Assembly (NCBI RefSeq): GCF_002443255.2
Contig: NW_019211456.1
Coordinates: 15,150,229 to 15,214,228 of the forward strand
Source: Varroa destructor
Taxonomy: Eukaryota; Arthropoda; Arachnida; Mesostigmata; Varroidae
DNA length: 64,000 nucleotides
Direction: 5' to 3'
In this document: positions 28,851 to 39,456 of the stretch, piece by piece
How positions within the stretch are numbered: position 1 is the first letter of the stretch
Layout of the letters: every line of letters starts with the position of its first letter
Program-made: the position numbers and the translations under genes
Notes under the pieces: generated by a model
Told to the model about the DNA's origin: nothing
Database searches by the model: none
The model's input: the letters and a program-made list of their open reading frames with translations, nothing else

Positions 28851-29280
28851 TAAAGCACTGAGAAGGGGAGCCGAGTATGGCCAATTTGGAAGAGGATTTA
28901 AGGGAAATGTGAGAGGAACAGGGAGAGAAAAACAGACACTGAGACAAAATGATGGTGAAAAAGACGAGAAACTCTCGGATTGCTGCGGGCAATAACGTCT
29001 GAACAGTGAACCAGCAGCAGCAACAGTAGCGGCAGAGCTAGAAGCGGTGCTGGAATAAACGATTTGCGAGCAAACGCGACGGGCACTGCGATGCACGGAA
29101 CGGGCCGGACTGCTTTCCGAAGCGTCATGCGATGCGACGCATCAGTAAGATGAGACAGGTGTGAGAAAAAAGACAACGAGCGTAGAGGAGTGGCTAAGTG
29201 GAAAGGAAAAGGAAAGAGGACCAAACTGGAAGGCGTAACGGGAACGATAGCAAGCAAAAGAAGAGGATTATTCCTGTGAA
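28851..29280 (+). repeat. Purine-rich, strand-asymmetric block
   Basis: About 430 bases on the + strand are strongly enriched in A and G, with many GAGGA, GGAAA and GAGAAA words. The minus strand is therefore pyrimidine-rich and yields a 167-codon open frame (28898-29401) full of Leu, Phe, Ser and Pro runs. Such asymmetry explains the open frame without invoking a gene. Confidence 0.5.
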
Positions 29281-29575
29281 CTGAGTTGCTGTTTCTGCAT
29301 GGAGCAGTATGGTGATTATTACTATTATTCGCATTGCTGTTGCCACCATCGACGAGAATTATATTTCTATGGCGCATACTAATATATATATTACGAACCA
29401 TGTGTACATCTTCATGCCTAGGGCATTTGCCAATGCACTTCTCACAAATTACTGATATATTTGATGAAAAATTAATGTGAAAGAAAAACCACTCGGTCGT
29501 TATAAATTAGATTCTGATATTTTGCGAGAAACATGAACTCGAACCCTGTGTCTAACACGCCTTCTTCTGCAGCAG

Positions 29576-29611
29576 TAGACTGCTTATACATATTAGACTG
29601 CTTAAACATAT
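29576..29611. repeat. 18-bp tandem duplication
   Basis: TAGACTGCTTATACATAT at 29576-29593 is followed immediately by the same 18 bases with one substitution at 29594-29611. Confidence 0.9.
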
Positions 29612-31632
29612 TCAAAAGGGATTAGATATTAGAGCGTTTAGAAAAATGGAAAGTATATATTTCAACAATATGCAGAAAATTGTCACCCGCTTTGGCAATC
29701 GTCAGTGGCAAAGCTGGGTTCATATGCAATGTGAATTTAATGCAAACGAGAAAATATACTTTTTCCCTATACGCTTTCTTTGTTCGCATATCAACTGCTG
29801 GCTTAACGACGCACAAGCTTGCTGGCGTTATAGACTTGTCATGAGCAACAACAGAAGTAGTAAGGGCGTGGCGATTTTCAAAACGCCTGGCAAGGTTTCA
29901 TGTATGAGAGTTTTATGTTGCTATAAGGTAAAATACGTCAAGCGTCACTTGTCTGTTTTGAATGGATAGCCGACGGCGGCTACGAGGCGACTAACTTGTC
30001 TAGATGCATGAGGTTTATGGTGAGCTCTCAATTTGACTCGGTACGGGTGGCTTTTCCGCCTGCAAGTTCCTTTAAAAGTCACAGCAACAGCACCGCTAAT
30101 AGCAACAGGGCTCATTATACCTCTGCCGCGGCGTCGTTGCACTGCTTTCGTCATCTTTTCAGAACTCCTCGTAACTGCACGAGCCAAATTAGAAGATAGA
30201 ACGGCAAACCAGGAAAGGAAATTGAAAGTGAAGCAGTGCCAGTGAGATGCCCCCCAAAAGTGAGAACAATACGATCCAAATGCGCATTGCAGCACAGGCA
30301 GGCGAAGCCCTACCGCCAAATCGTCCCCCGTCCGACCCCGAGCCCGAATTTAGCGGAACTCCGCAGTCGTTTGTACGACGCGTGCCGTCAAATAAAAGTG
30401 CAAGCCGCCATGAATGTGTTTCAAAGTACGAGAATCGCTAAGAGGCGAGTGTGACGCAATGAGGAGAACACGAGCGACCGAGTATGGGGAAATGTGGCGC
30501 TATGTAGAAGCAAGGGTCCAGGAGGAAAAGCCACAGTTCCAGCAAAGTTGTTCCTGCGATGTACCTACCACCACTGCTGCCATTGCCGCTATTCTAACAG
30601 TTAGGAAAAGTGCGAATGGGATTTCCAGAAACGGCAGCGGGTGACCGACAGATGGGGGCGCGGAGGGCAAATCAGGAAAAATAATAGGAACGGTTTACCC
30701 GGGCTCTCCGCCATCGTGACAAGGAGCCGGGTCACAGCTTGCGGTGGCAGAAGTAGCATGAGAGACCGAAACGAATTTAGGGGCTGGAGGAGAGATTTCT
30801 ACGACGGCGCAACTAGGGTTCTCATCGGACGCAACGGCTGTCATAACGGACAACGGCGTATAGTGTGCTAACTTTCAATGTGATCCAATCGTGTACGTGT
30901 ACTAGTGTATTATAGTTGAATAATTATGTCTACAAATGAAAGCTAGAACGAGCGAAGTACGTTTCCATTATCGTAGAAGATGTGTACATACGTAAAGGAA
31001 AATTGCGGCAGAAATAGAAACTAAATCCTGGTTACATTACAACAAAATGTAGAGAAATAAACCTTTTTTTCCGATGGAAACCAACGACAATGCGGGCCTT
31101 GAAACTAGCTGGTAAAAGTTTCTGCGTAAAATAGATAAACATCATAATGGCAGAGCTACTCTTTGCACTGTCACGTAATTGCTAAAAATAAATGAAACAA
31201 AGGTGTATGTATCGGGAAGATGCGAATGTTAGAGAACGGTAACCAATTTTGCCTAAGGACACCAAGTCGTGACTCTGCGAATTTAATAGATCTTTGATAA
31301 ACTTTTCGCTTGAGTACCATATAGAATTGCCCAAAAGCCTGCATCGGTTCTGCTTGGTGGCTATTAACACAGCTTGAAAGTTTATGTAAGGCAAGCTTAT
31401 TTATTCATAAATATTAATATCATATAATTTTCTATTATGAATATCATAAATGTTTGCGATTGCTGAATGCGTTCACAGATATCTAGTATATCGCTGCTTA
31501 TCTACAGAAAATATGAGCTTTTTAATGGATGTTTAAGAATTAATAATCTTCAAGATCTTTTGTGAAGAATAAAATTGGTGTTGAACAATGTTTCGTTAGC
31601 GAACCTCATTTTGTGCGGTATGAAAAAATCTA

Positions 31633-31649
31633 TTTTGGTGGACCTACAG
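31633..31649 (+). repeat. Short dispersed repeat, copy 2
   Basis: This is the second copy of the 17-base word described at 20364, again after an A-rich stretch. It ends in CCTACAG, which resembles a splice acceptor, but neither copy is followed by plausible coding sequence. Confidence 0.6.
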
Positions 31650-32481
31650 GATAGTGCCGACAATCCAGCTCGACTTACAAATGCCGCCTTTTTACAGACC
31701 GTTATTTGGCCATTTGGTCTATAACAATCAGCTTTACGAAAGCCAAAGCGCCATCCAAAGTCATCGAGTCCACGTAACCATACATATAATAGTTATGTAG
31801 TAATATCTGCCATAGTTTGAAATTGTGAGCGATCCGGCTTTTTCTTTTATTAGAAGCTATAACCGCGGGAGAAAAGAGTGGATTTGGGTCGTTTACTCCT
31901 ATCTCGAGCAAGAAATCGATGAAAATCTCAAAATGTGGCTAGTGTACGTTAGTACAACGCAAGGCTGAATGACAGGCAGCGTTCTACTGTTTAATATAAT
32001 GTGACTGCGGCGTCATTGTTTACCTCGTAATAGAGCAGAACGCTGAAAGAAGCATTGTGGAGACGCTTTCTGTGGGGAAAAGACCTTGCTTTTAAACAGC
32101 ACGATTACGTATGGACACTACCTGTACACGGTCGGATGGCTGTTAAATTTTGCGAATTGATGGCCCTTATATTGGTCGAATGATTACGAGCTACCCAGGA
32201 CAAAAAAATTGAGAAAATTAATGGCTCGTGGTCACAAGGCGCAAAGTATGGACATTAGTCAACTGGGAAATTCAACAGGATCAAAATGAAATTTCAGGTA
32301 TCCCAGATCACTGCATTAGCAAAATTGGAATATTTGGTAATTATTTTCTACCATTCGAAAATAATGTATGTTTATGTACTTCATCCCTATGCTTATGTAA
32401 AGTATTTATAATATTACTCTAAAAGGCTTTATTTTACCCAGAAATGATATTATAATAAGCTACGCTTTTTGTCTTTTGCAG

Positions 32482-32529
32482 AGATTCCACAGCTGATCGA
32501 GGCACCCCTGATGACCGCAGACAGTCCAG
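32482..32529 (+). CDS. Net: Netrin 48-nt linker exon
   Basis: This tiny exon encodes the start of the hinge between the EGF repeats and the C-terminal domain. Joined to the previous exon it reads PCVKIPQLIEAPLMTADSP; the PC-[VI]-KIP junction is the same as in vertebrate netrin-1 (PCIKIP), which strongly supports the splice. The acceptor is TCTTTTGCAG ending at 32481 and the donor is GTAAAC at 32530. The exon starts with AG and ends with G, so both boundaries are phase 1 and its 48 bases can be skipped without shifting the frame. It is separated by 12.5 kb from the upstream exon and 562 bp from the next one. Confidence 0.9.
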
Positions 32530-33091
32530 GTAAACAATATAAAAGAATAGAGAATATTTTATCAGTTTGGTTATAATCTTTTAAAAAGCTAGTCACTGCG
32601 TAAAGCGAAAAATGTACACAAATGTAAAAACGAAAAAGTATTTACTTTTTCTTTTTTTTAATTTTTTTTTCTTATTTTGTTTGTTTGATACCACGTTTTT
32701 AATATCTGTGGTATAGAACGGTATATAATGATTGTTACTTAGCCAAAAAGCGCTGCGTTTATGGCAGTAGTTACGTATCCATGAGACGTTCATAGGGGTT
32801 GTACGAAACGTATGATTTTAGTAAAAAGAGTGGTAAAAAGAATCGCAGTGCTTCAATATGCTAATGTAAATTATAGAATAAGACCGTATTATCGTCAGTT
32901 CCTATAAAATCACCCAGATAAAATTGCCCTGGGCCATAGCTGTCTTTCGTTATAAAAAAGGATCTCACGTACTCTAACGTGTAGCCACAAAGATACGCTT
33001 TCAATCGTATATTATTCGGGCATTAAACAATAGACTATTCTAGCCACAATGTATAGCACAAAGAGTTACATGGTTCTGCGTGTACACGCAG

Positions 33092-33223
33092 CGAACTCTG
33101 GCGGTGATAACGACTATGAAGACGATGAGGATGTCGGCAGCGAGGAAGATGGTGATGACTGTTTAGATTGTCAACAGGAGAGCGCGCATTTGACTTTTCG
33201 CAAATTTTGCAAACGGGACTATG
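33092..33223 (+). CDS. Net: Netrin exon: acidic linker and start of NTR domain
   Basis: The exon encodes a short Gly/Ser stretch and an 18-residue very acidic segment (33106-33159, 12 of 18 residues Asp or Glu). The first strand of the NTR domain follows, with Cys-Leu-Asp-Cys and then FRKFCKRDY. In vertebrate netrin-1 the matching words are DCDSYC and KKYCKKDY. The acceptor is ACACGCAG ending at 33091 and the donor is GTAAAT at 33224; both boundaries are phase 1. The open frame runs in from 33049, before the acceptor, and continues past the donor to a TAG at 33385-33387, so neither edge is fixed by a stop. The edges are set by the splice consensus and by the perfect continuation into DYAAHVVVQ in the next exon. 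Confidence 0.9.
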
Positions 33224-33440
33224 GTAAATACGCATTCATTACTATTCCTGAAAACGATAAGCAAACAGTCGCTAACAACAAATGTCGAATAAATCTAACC
33301 GCTGGAAAGGTCCCATGGCAAACTATGCTAGTTTACTTGGAAGAAGAAAACATTTCAAAAGGACCTCTTAGAGATTCTTATTATTAGAAATTATTCGTAT
33401 GCAAAAACTGAAGTTCATCCTTTTGCACGTACATTCGTAG

Positions 33441-33632
33441 CTGCACATGTCGTGGTGCAATCGAAAGAAGCATTTGGAGATTGGATCCGTTTCTCCGTGC
33501 AGGTGCATGACGTGTTCAAGTGGGGCGCGTCCAAGGTACGCAAAGGCGGCCAGGATTATGTCTGGGTTCCGCAGGCGGACCTTAGATGCAAATGCCCTCA
33601 GATACGCATCAAGGGATCATACATCGTTCTCG
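33441..33632 (+). CDS. Net: Netrin exon: core of the NTR domain
   Basis: Encodes the centre of the C-terminal netrin module (an OB-like fold shared with TIMPs, complement C3-C5 and sFRPs). Key words are KEAFGDWIRFSVQV, then DVFKWG and VRKGGQDYVWVP, and RCKCPQIRIKGSYIVLG. These align with the vertebrate netrin-1 words GDWWKFTVNI, SLWI and CKCPKI. The Cys-Lys-Cys pair supplies two of the six conserved cysteines. The acceptor is ACATTCGTAG ending at 33440 and the donor is GTAAGC at 33633; both boundaries are phase 1. The downstream intron is 288 bp. The exon is basic overall, consistent with the heparin binding known for netrin C-terminal domains. Confidence 0.95.
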
Positions 33633-33920
33633 GTAAGCAAACATTTTTAATAGTAAGGTCAAATTAACATTAGACAATGCCTAGAATGGCGCAGTGCGGA
33701 ACAATATACTTCGCAATCATTGATTACCTGCTCATCGAATTTTCCAAATCGTAGCTCTGTACTACACTGTACTTCACTAAAAAAAACCTTCGAAGGCCTT
33801 CAATCAATTTCTTTAGTATTTCCGATCTGAGAAGTTCTGAAAGCCTCAGCTACAATTTATAGCCCCTTCATCGCAAGGTCAAGTTACCCAAAACGACTAC
33901 TTTTTGTTCTCTCCGTACAG

Positions 33921-34051
33921 GTTCAAATCAGATGCACGGTGGTTTAATGAGTATGACGGCCGATCGTAACAGCGTCGTAGTTGACCACAAGGAAAGCATC
34001 GGAAGACGTCTCAGGAAGTTCTCTTCCCGTCAAAGGCGGTGCAAGAACTGA
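33921..34051 (+). CDS. Net: Netrin terminal coding exon, with stop codon
   Basis: Encodes the end of the NTR domain: a Met/Gly-rich loop (SNQMHGGLMSMTADRN), then VVVDHKESIGRRLRKF and the basic tail SSRQRRCKN followed by TGA at 34049-34051. Vertebrate netrin-1 ends in the same way (WARRLRKF followed by a Lys-rich tail with one Cys). The acceptor is CTCCGTACAG ending at 33920, and the exon enters in phase 1. Together the five exons give 216 complete residues up to the stop, about the expected size for LE3 plus linker plus NTR. The 3' untranslated region begins at 34052. Confidence 0.95.
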
Positions 34052-34127
34052 AGAAGGACAAAAAGAAAGAGTCGTTGCCATTTTATGATGAAACCATTGA
34101 ACGATCAGTGCTGCTGTACTTCAGCAA

Positions 34128-34133
34128 AATAAA
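34128..34133 (+). promoter_or_regulatory. Candidate netrin poly(A) signal
   Basis: A canonical AATAAA lies 77 bases after the netrin stop codon. It would give a short 3' UTR of roughly 100 bases. A longer UTR using a later signal is equally possible; the sequence alone does not decide. Confidence 0.4.
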
Positions 34134-34869
34134 GCTCTATCTAAATATCATCACATTTATTTGTACGTATGCTGCGCGAAATAAGAGCATCTTCACGGCT
34201 GCTTATAATAGAATATTATGTCATCGTCTGGTTTTTTCTGTGTCACTGCGCGAACCGCCTTATGGAAAGCAACTGAGACGCGCATCCGACGGGCAATTAA
34301 CGCCAACCCAGGATATCAGGAAAGCGCAGCGATTTCCTTTGCACACTACCTCTAATAGAAAAAGCTCCCTGAGTGAGCTAAGGACAATTAACAGTTCGAG
34401 TTTTTCGAAGGGGGATCCATCCAAGCAACCAGATATGATCAACATGGCTTCATAGTGGTAGCTAGACGAAAATGTTCTAACACGGTTTCATTTCCAACTT
34501 AATCCAGCATAGATGAAAAGACCTCGCAGTGTTACATAAATACATATGGAATAACCAGCACTCGCGCTTGTGTGTTACATATAATATAGTATCCAATTAT
34601 CAGGTATACAATTAATTGATTGCAGCTTGGGTTCACCCAGGCACAAGCTGCAAAGTATCATTTAAAGCCTAGAGCCATTTGTGTAAACGGTAGTTTTGGT
34701 TACGAATGGCTTCATTGAAACGTTGTGCGCACATAAAGAGAACGTGGTCGGTGAAATCGATTTATTGTTGTGAAGGATTCATACCAAAAGAGTATGGTAT
34801 CACAGGAATGGCTGCATATATATTTAAGTTCAGCGTCGACAGATAGTATTCATGTTATAACTAGTTATT

Positions 34870-35600
34870 CGAATCTCGAACGAGCAAGGGTCACAGCGGC
34901 AGGCCCTTCTCTGCCGTCTGGATAAGGCATTCGTGTCGGTCATCGCCATTAACACATGACCGGGGTAAGACCACGACAAGGAAAATTACGGATTCTGAAA
35001 GTACAGATGCGACTACAAATTAGAGAACAAATACGTACGGCATGAAAAAGCGTCATCTCGAGTTCTTATATGCTTTGATCTTTTCAACGTTTGTAGCCAA
35101 TACAATCATTTGCAATTACACTCCTTGCATTCATGTAACTACATGTTCTGCCATCAACGGAAAGCAGGCAGACAGGGAATTCTTGCCACATGTCCTGTAG
35201 TGGCCATCGTTAATTCTGAAACGAGATGTTCAATACCTAATTCAACTTATGGATCAGTATTGAAACAGTGACAGTCTATTGTATGCTGATGATTTTCCAA
35301 ACCTGCAAGCACCAACACGGATACGAGCCAATTACCGGAATAACAATCTAACTGCTTTTCTAACATGGATCAAAGCGGTCGGTGCATCTCCGCACTTGAT
35401 AGGATCCAAGCTTTACGTGTCTCTCCGTGTGCAATATATACATAGAGACACACACAGCTCAGTCAGCGGTACGACAAGAACGCTCCATTCCAATGGCCGT
35501 CACCGCTGTCCGTATCTACCCATGTTGACATTATGTTTGCTGAGACCTTCACGATACAATAGAAACTCAATATTAAAGTTTCTTTTGTCTACTCAATGAT
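34870..35600 (+). pseudogene. Broken non-LTR (LINE) reverse transcriptase fragment
   Basis: Two reverse transcriptase landmarks are visible on the + strand. The first is LCRLDKAFVSV (LDKAF at 34919-34933), which corresponds to the motif A region. The second is LYADDF (YADD at 35282-35293), the catalytic motif C. They are about 117 codons apart, a normal distance for this enzyme. After YADD one frame stays open to a TGA at 35597-35599 and reads LTAFLTWIKAVGA and later the DTHSSVSGTTRTL type of segment found in jockey/CR1-like elements. Between the landmarks the frame shifts and contains stops, so the copy is dead. It lies 0.8 kb beyond the netrin stop in the same orientation. The clade is not certain and neither end is defined. 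Confidence 0.7.
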
Positions 35601-38600
35601 CAGTAACCTGCAAGTTCCTGCCACTATGAAGCGAATCATATGTTCGGAGTCCACCTAACAAAATAACTAACGAGGACGCAACTTCGCAGTGAAGGAAATT
35701 TTCCAAATAACACATCTTCGACCTGACGCAATGGCATACGTCCTTGGTTGATGCTTCTGCATCTATTATTATTATTACAGAATATAACGCAAGAACAACA
35801 TGAGGAACACAATAGTGTATGTTATGTCGACACTTTGTGATTTGTTATTAGTATTTCGGTGGAGTGGCAGAAAACCTATCCTAAGATTCGGTCAGCAACA
35901 TCTTTTTTTTTTAGCAATTTTTTGTCTAGAAGACACCACAACCGATCTGCCTATGGGGAGTAAAGATTAACAGTACCGCTAAAGTAAAGGGCAGACGTAT
36001 AAACACTTCCTGAGCCGTGTTTTAGTTACGCCCTGTACGAGTACGATTATCAAATATTACACAGGCAAACAGATTAATGTCGGATTGCATATAATTATAA
36101 GCACACATTCAATAAAAATAATAACTATGATTATGCCGAGACTAATAGCAAGTCTGAGTGCATCCCAACGTTTCCTGTACATAATGTAAATATGTTCGCT
36201 ATTGAGATCAACACATATATGTGCATGTCTTGAGTGTGTCTGAGGAGGTAATCGAAAGCGAGCGAAAGAAAGCGTTAATTTTATGGGGGAATTAAATGGC
36301 GAATCGCTATATGGTCCACATCACATGTATCGAAGTTGAACTTAGATAAGACACAGCCTTAAGAGCACCCCCGTAAGGGGCGATTTACGAGAAATAATTT
36401 CAACATTCAAGCAAACAAGCGTCTGGTGTAATACAAGTAACAGCGGTTCAAGTTACGCAGCAATAGAAGGACACTGACAGATGCTCTGAGTGCCAACTAA
36501 AGCTCGGTCATAATTATAATAATTAACATTATTACTAATAATCATAATACGTATAATAATAATATATTCATCGTCACCCTTCCTAGATAGGCTGAAGCAT
36601 CAGAAGTCCAAGCACCATCAGCAATATATTATATATATATAATAAGTTCGGAGATTCATTAGATGTATTACTCGACAAGTAATAGGGGTGAGACTAATAA
36701 TAATCATAATAACAGTAACAATACGATTAATGACAAAAGCGACCGCGATGACGGACAGCCATCTTAATTATACTATACTGAAGATAATAACCATAATTAA
36801 ACTAATATGAGATAATATAATAACTGAGAAGTGTAAGGTCAATAAGAGGCAGAGCTTAAAAAACAACAAGCATTTGCACGTTACAGTAGTAATACTATTA
36901 TTCGTAGTGTGATAGAATGACGATTACTCATGAAGGTCAGAACGGCGTGTGTTAGGTTAACAATAGCCTCATAAATAACAAAGAGTAATTAAAGTTAATA
37001 TTGCATAAGTTGACTCGTCACAGATTTGTCCGAATTTCGTATACGACTGTTATGGTATATGAACTGAATTTCATCAAGTTCGATTGATTTGACCACTTGA
37101 TAATTATTAAGATTGAAAAAAAAAAAACTGAACGAATGGGAAGGCTGCGTAAAGCAATATCAGGAGATCAGACAGCGGCATTATTGGTAACAACAATGTG
37201 ATTATGAAATAATAAAGCAAACAGATACGTTTTTAATTCTATCCTGACAAAAAATAACCGTGTGTTTATTCTAAGCAGTACTAGTACAATTCACCATTTT
37301 AACATAAATATTATTCTAATTATTAGTGTAAATAAAAATTATTGATTTTCCTTAGTTATCTATGACGGAGTTATCTCGTTTGTTATTGCAAGAAATGTTT
37401 CTTTACATCACCGCAGGGGTTCTCTATCTACGGGCCCGAAGATAAATATAATGCTTCTCTTAGACTACTTTAAGAACGACATAAATTAAGGCGCGACGTA
37501 GATAGAGCGATTGGTCTGTTTCCAAGATCTCGATCCGTTGTTTTAAACCTTTTCACTGCATACGCAGCGTAAAAAAGAAAGCTCGTTACTGAAGGTCCAA
37601 ATGTAAGCGATTTGTACGTAATACCCCGCTAGCCTTCAAGTAGCTAAGAACGAGTTAGTGAACTAAAATTAAGTTCAAATAATAATAATCTAAAAGCTAT
37701 GCAAACATTTCCAGTATTTCAAGCACTGTCATTCTCTAAAAGATAAGCCTGCAATTCTAAAAAACTATATATATATATATGCGTATGTGTGCAAAATAGC
37801 AATATGGCTCTTAAGTTGTTCCATAAAGTATTTGGCTTGAACATAAATGAACGTAGGTCTTTCAAAGACGTAAGAAATCATAGCAATTTCCCGACACTAC
37901 CAATCTTTTCGACCAAGCTCGCTTTAACTCTTAGGTGCTCTCACAGGCAAAATAATGGTTTTGATGGCGCACTGTAGACGTGGTATGTTTGTAGCAGCGC
38001 TCTAATTTACAGCACATTTACGAAGGAAGGCAATACGGTAACATTTTTGGCAAAATTTCCATTCCTTGGTTTGTTAGAGTATCGAAAAAATCTCCACAAC
38101 CACCGAATTTGACCATAGAAAGTACAACTTCTCTGCGCAGTGACCGCCAAACATTTCACACTTTTCCCCGGTAAGCATCTACAGGAAAACACAAAGTTTC
38201 TCGATTTATTAAAGTTTACGGCTATGCTGCCCAAACTCAATTACGATATATCTAAGCGATCGGTACTAAAAGACCCGTTAGGTCCTTCCAGCCCTAGGGA
38301 CACGTTGTGGTCTAGGTCCGAAGCCGGACATAAACAGACTTCGTTTCGTGCCGAAAGCCAGCTGTCTGACTTAACTATGCCATGGTAATACTGGACATAA
38401 AACATAGAGGTCGTTTTAGTATGTATTATGTATAAAGAAATGAAACAATAATAGTGATTTGTTAAAAGTCTAACCAAAAAACTGCCGAAGATTAGGTGAC
38501 TCTGCGGTATAAACATATTAAATGATTTTGCTGCAACATGATGTTCACTCTCTTACTTAACGAATAAATTATATGTATATAGAAAATGTGGTACATTTCC

Positions 38601-39100
38601 TAAACGTTCTTCAGTTACGTGCTAATAAGACGTATATTATATCTGAGATTTTCAGGAAGCGATGCTATTGAGGGAGAGTACTTGGCTGTCTTAAACATTG
38701 GCTTCATCGGTGATTTGCGTTTCCTATCGTTGCAAGACGGGCAAATGGTTGTTGACACGACGGAGTGAAAAATGTTAGAAATTGGCTACAATTATTAGAA
38801 CGATATAAAGGTGATTATCATTGGAATAATCTGTAATATTAAACAGTGTGGTTCAGCTATCTCTTAGGGGTTTCCACGCCCCCACTAAAGCACTGCTCGT
38901 TATTACTAAAAAATAGACACATATTACTTGGATTGTGTATGGTGTCTGGTACTTCAACACTTTATAGCCGCGTCATCAATAGCCGCGACGCCGTCCAGGG
39001 TAGGCCTTCTATTTAGTTGTCGCTTTGGTGCCTGAACCTCGCTGAGCACGTGTTACTGAAAATTTAACAGTTCAGTGACATAGGCTGCTTATATCCAAGT
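35601..39100. other. Gene-free AT-rich stretch
   Basis: No convincing coding sequence. The part at 36.5-36.8 kb is rich in AATAAT and ATAATA words, and there is a short TA microsatellite at 37766-37780. Open frames at 37789-37977, 38007-38240 and 38140-38388 overlap on opposite strands and are not recognisable. Some of 35.6-35.8 kb may still belong to the LINE relic. Confidence 0.6.
37766..37780. repeat. (TA)n microsatellite
   Basis: A short pure TA dinucleotide run of about 7 units. Confidence 0.9.
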
Positions 39101-39382
39101 AATGAATTTACTTCAAAATTGCTTGCTAGGTGCAGAGAGATTCTCCTCTTATACAAGCTAACTCGATAACGTTACAACGAACAAGTGTGACGTCCTTCAA
39201 AATCTTTATTATGCCTTCGAGAATAGAGGCTGCATGTTTAACGCTATACGCCGAAGTAACGCCTTGGAGAATGCTCTTACGACACTCGTACATTGCGTTG
39301 TAACAATTACTTGTTTGACGACGTATAAAACTGAAAATATGGTCAGCAGCTACACTCACCTGGCTCGCTGTTAGACTTGAAG

Positions 39383-39410
39383 ACACTTTGTCAGAACACC
39401 GACAAAGTGT
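39383..39410. repeat. Hairpin with 10-bp arms and 8-base loop
   Basis: ACACTTTGTC at 39383-39392 pairs perfectly with GACAAAGTGT at 39401-39410. It lies just beyond the C-terminal end of the mariner relic and at the 5' edge of a minus-strand open frame (39126-39386). It could be an inverted-repeat remnant of an element edge. Confidence 0.75.
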
Positions 39411-39456
39411 TAACTATTTTGAAGCCGGGGTTTTTTAAATAATATAATTAAACTAA

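Larger units (their letters stand above)
19994..32481 (+). other. Large netrin intron (12,488 bp, phase 1)
   Basis: The intron is bounded by donor GTGAGT and acceptor TTTTGCAG. It separates the LE3 exon from the 48-nt linker exon. Apart from repeats listed separately, I see no nested gene. GC-rich, stop-poor islands at about 20.7-21.5, 22.1-23.1, 24.9-25.6, 26.6-27.5 and 28.2-30.9 kb give open frames of 80-170 codons on both strands, but their translations are low-complexity or unrecognisable. The span 31.0-32.4 kb is AT-rich and featureless. Regulatory elements for netrin could be in the islands; nothing in the sequence proves it. Confidence 0.85.

Noticed and set aside
28898..29401. 167-codon open frame on the minus strand
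   Set aside because: Asn/Ser and Leu/Phe low-complexity throughout, explained by the purine-rich + strand.
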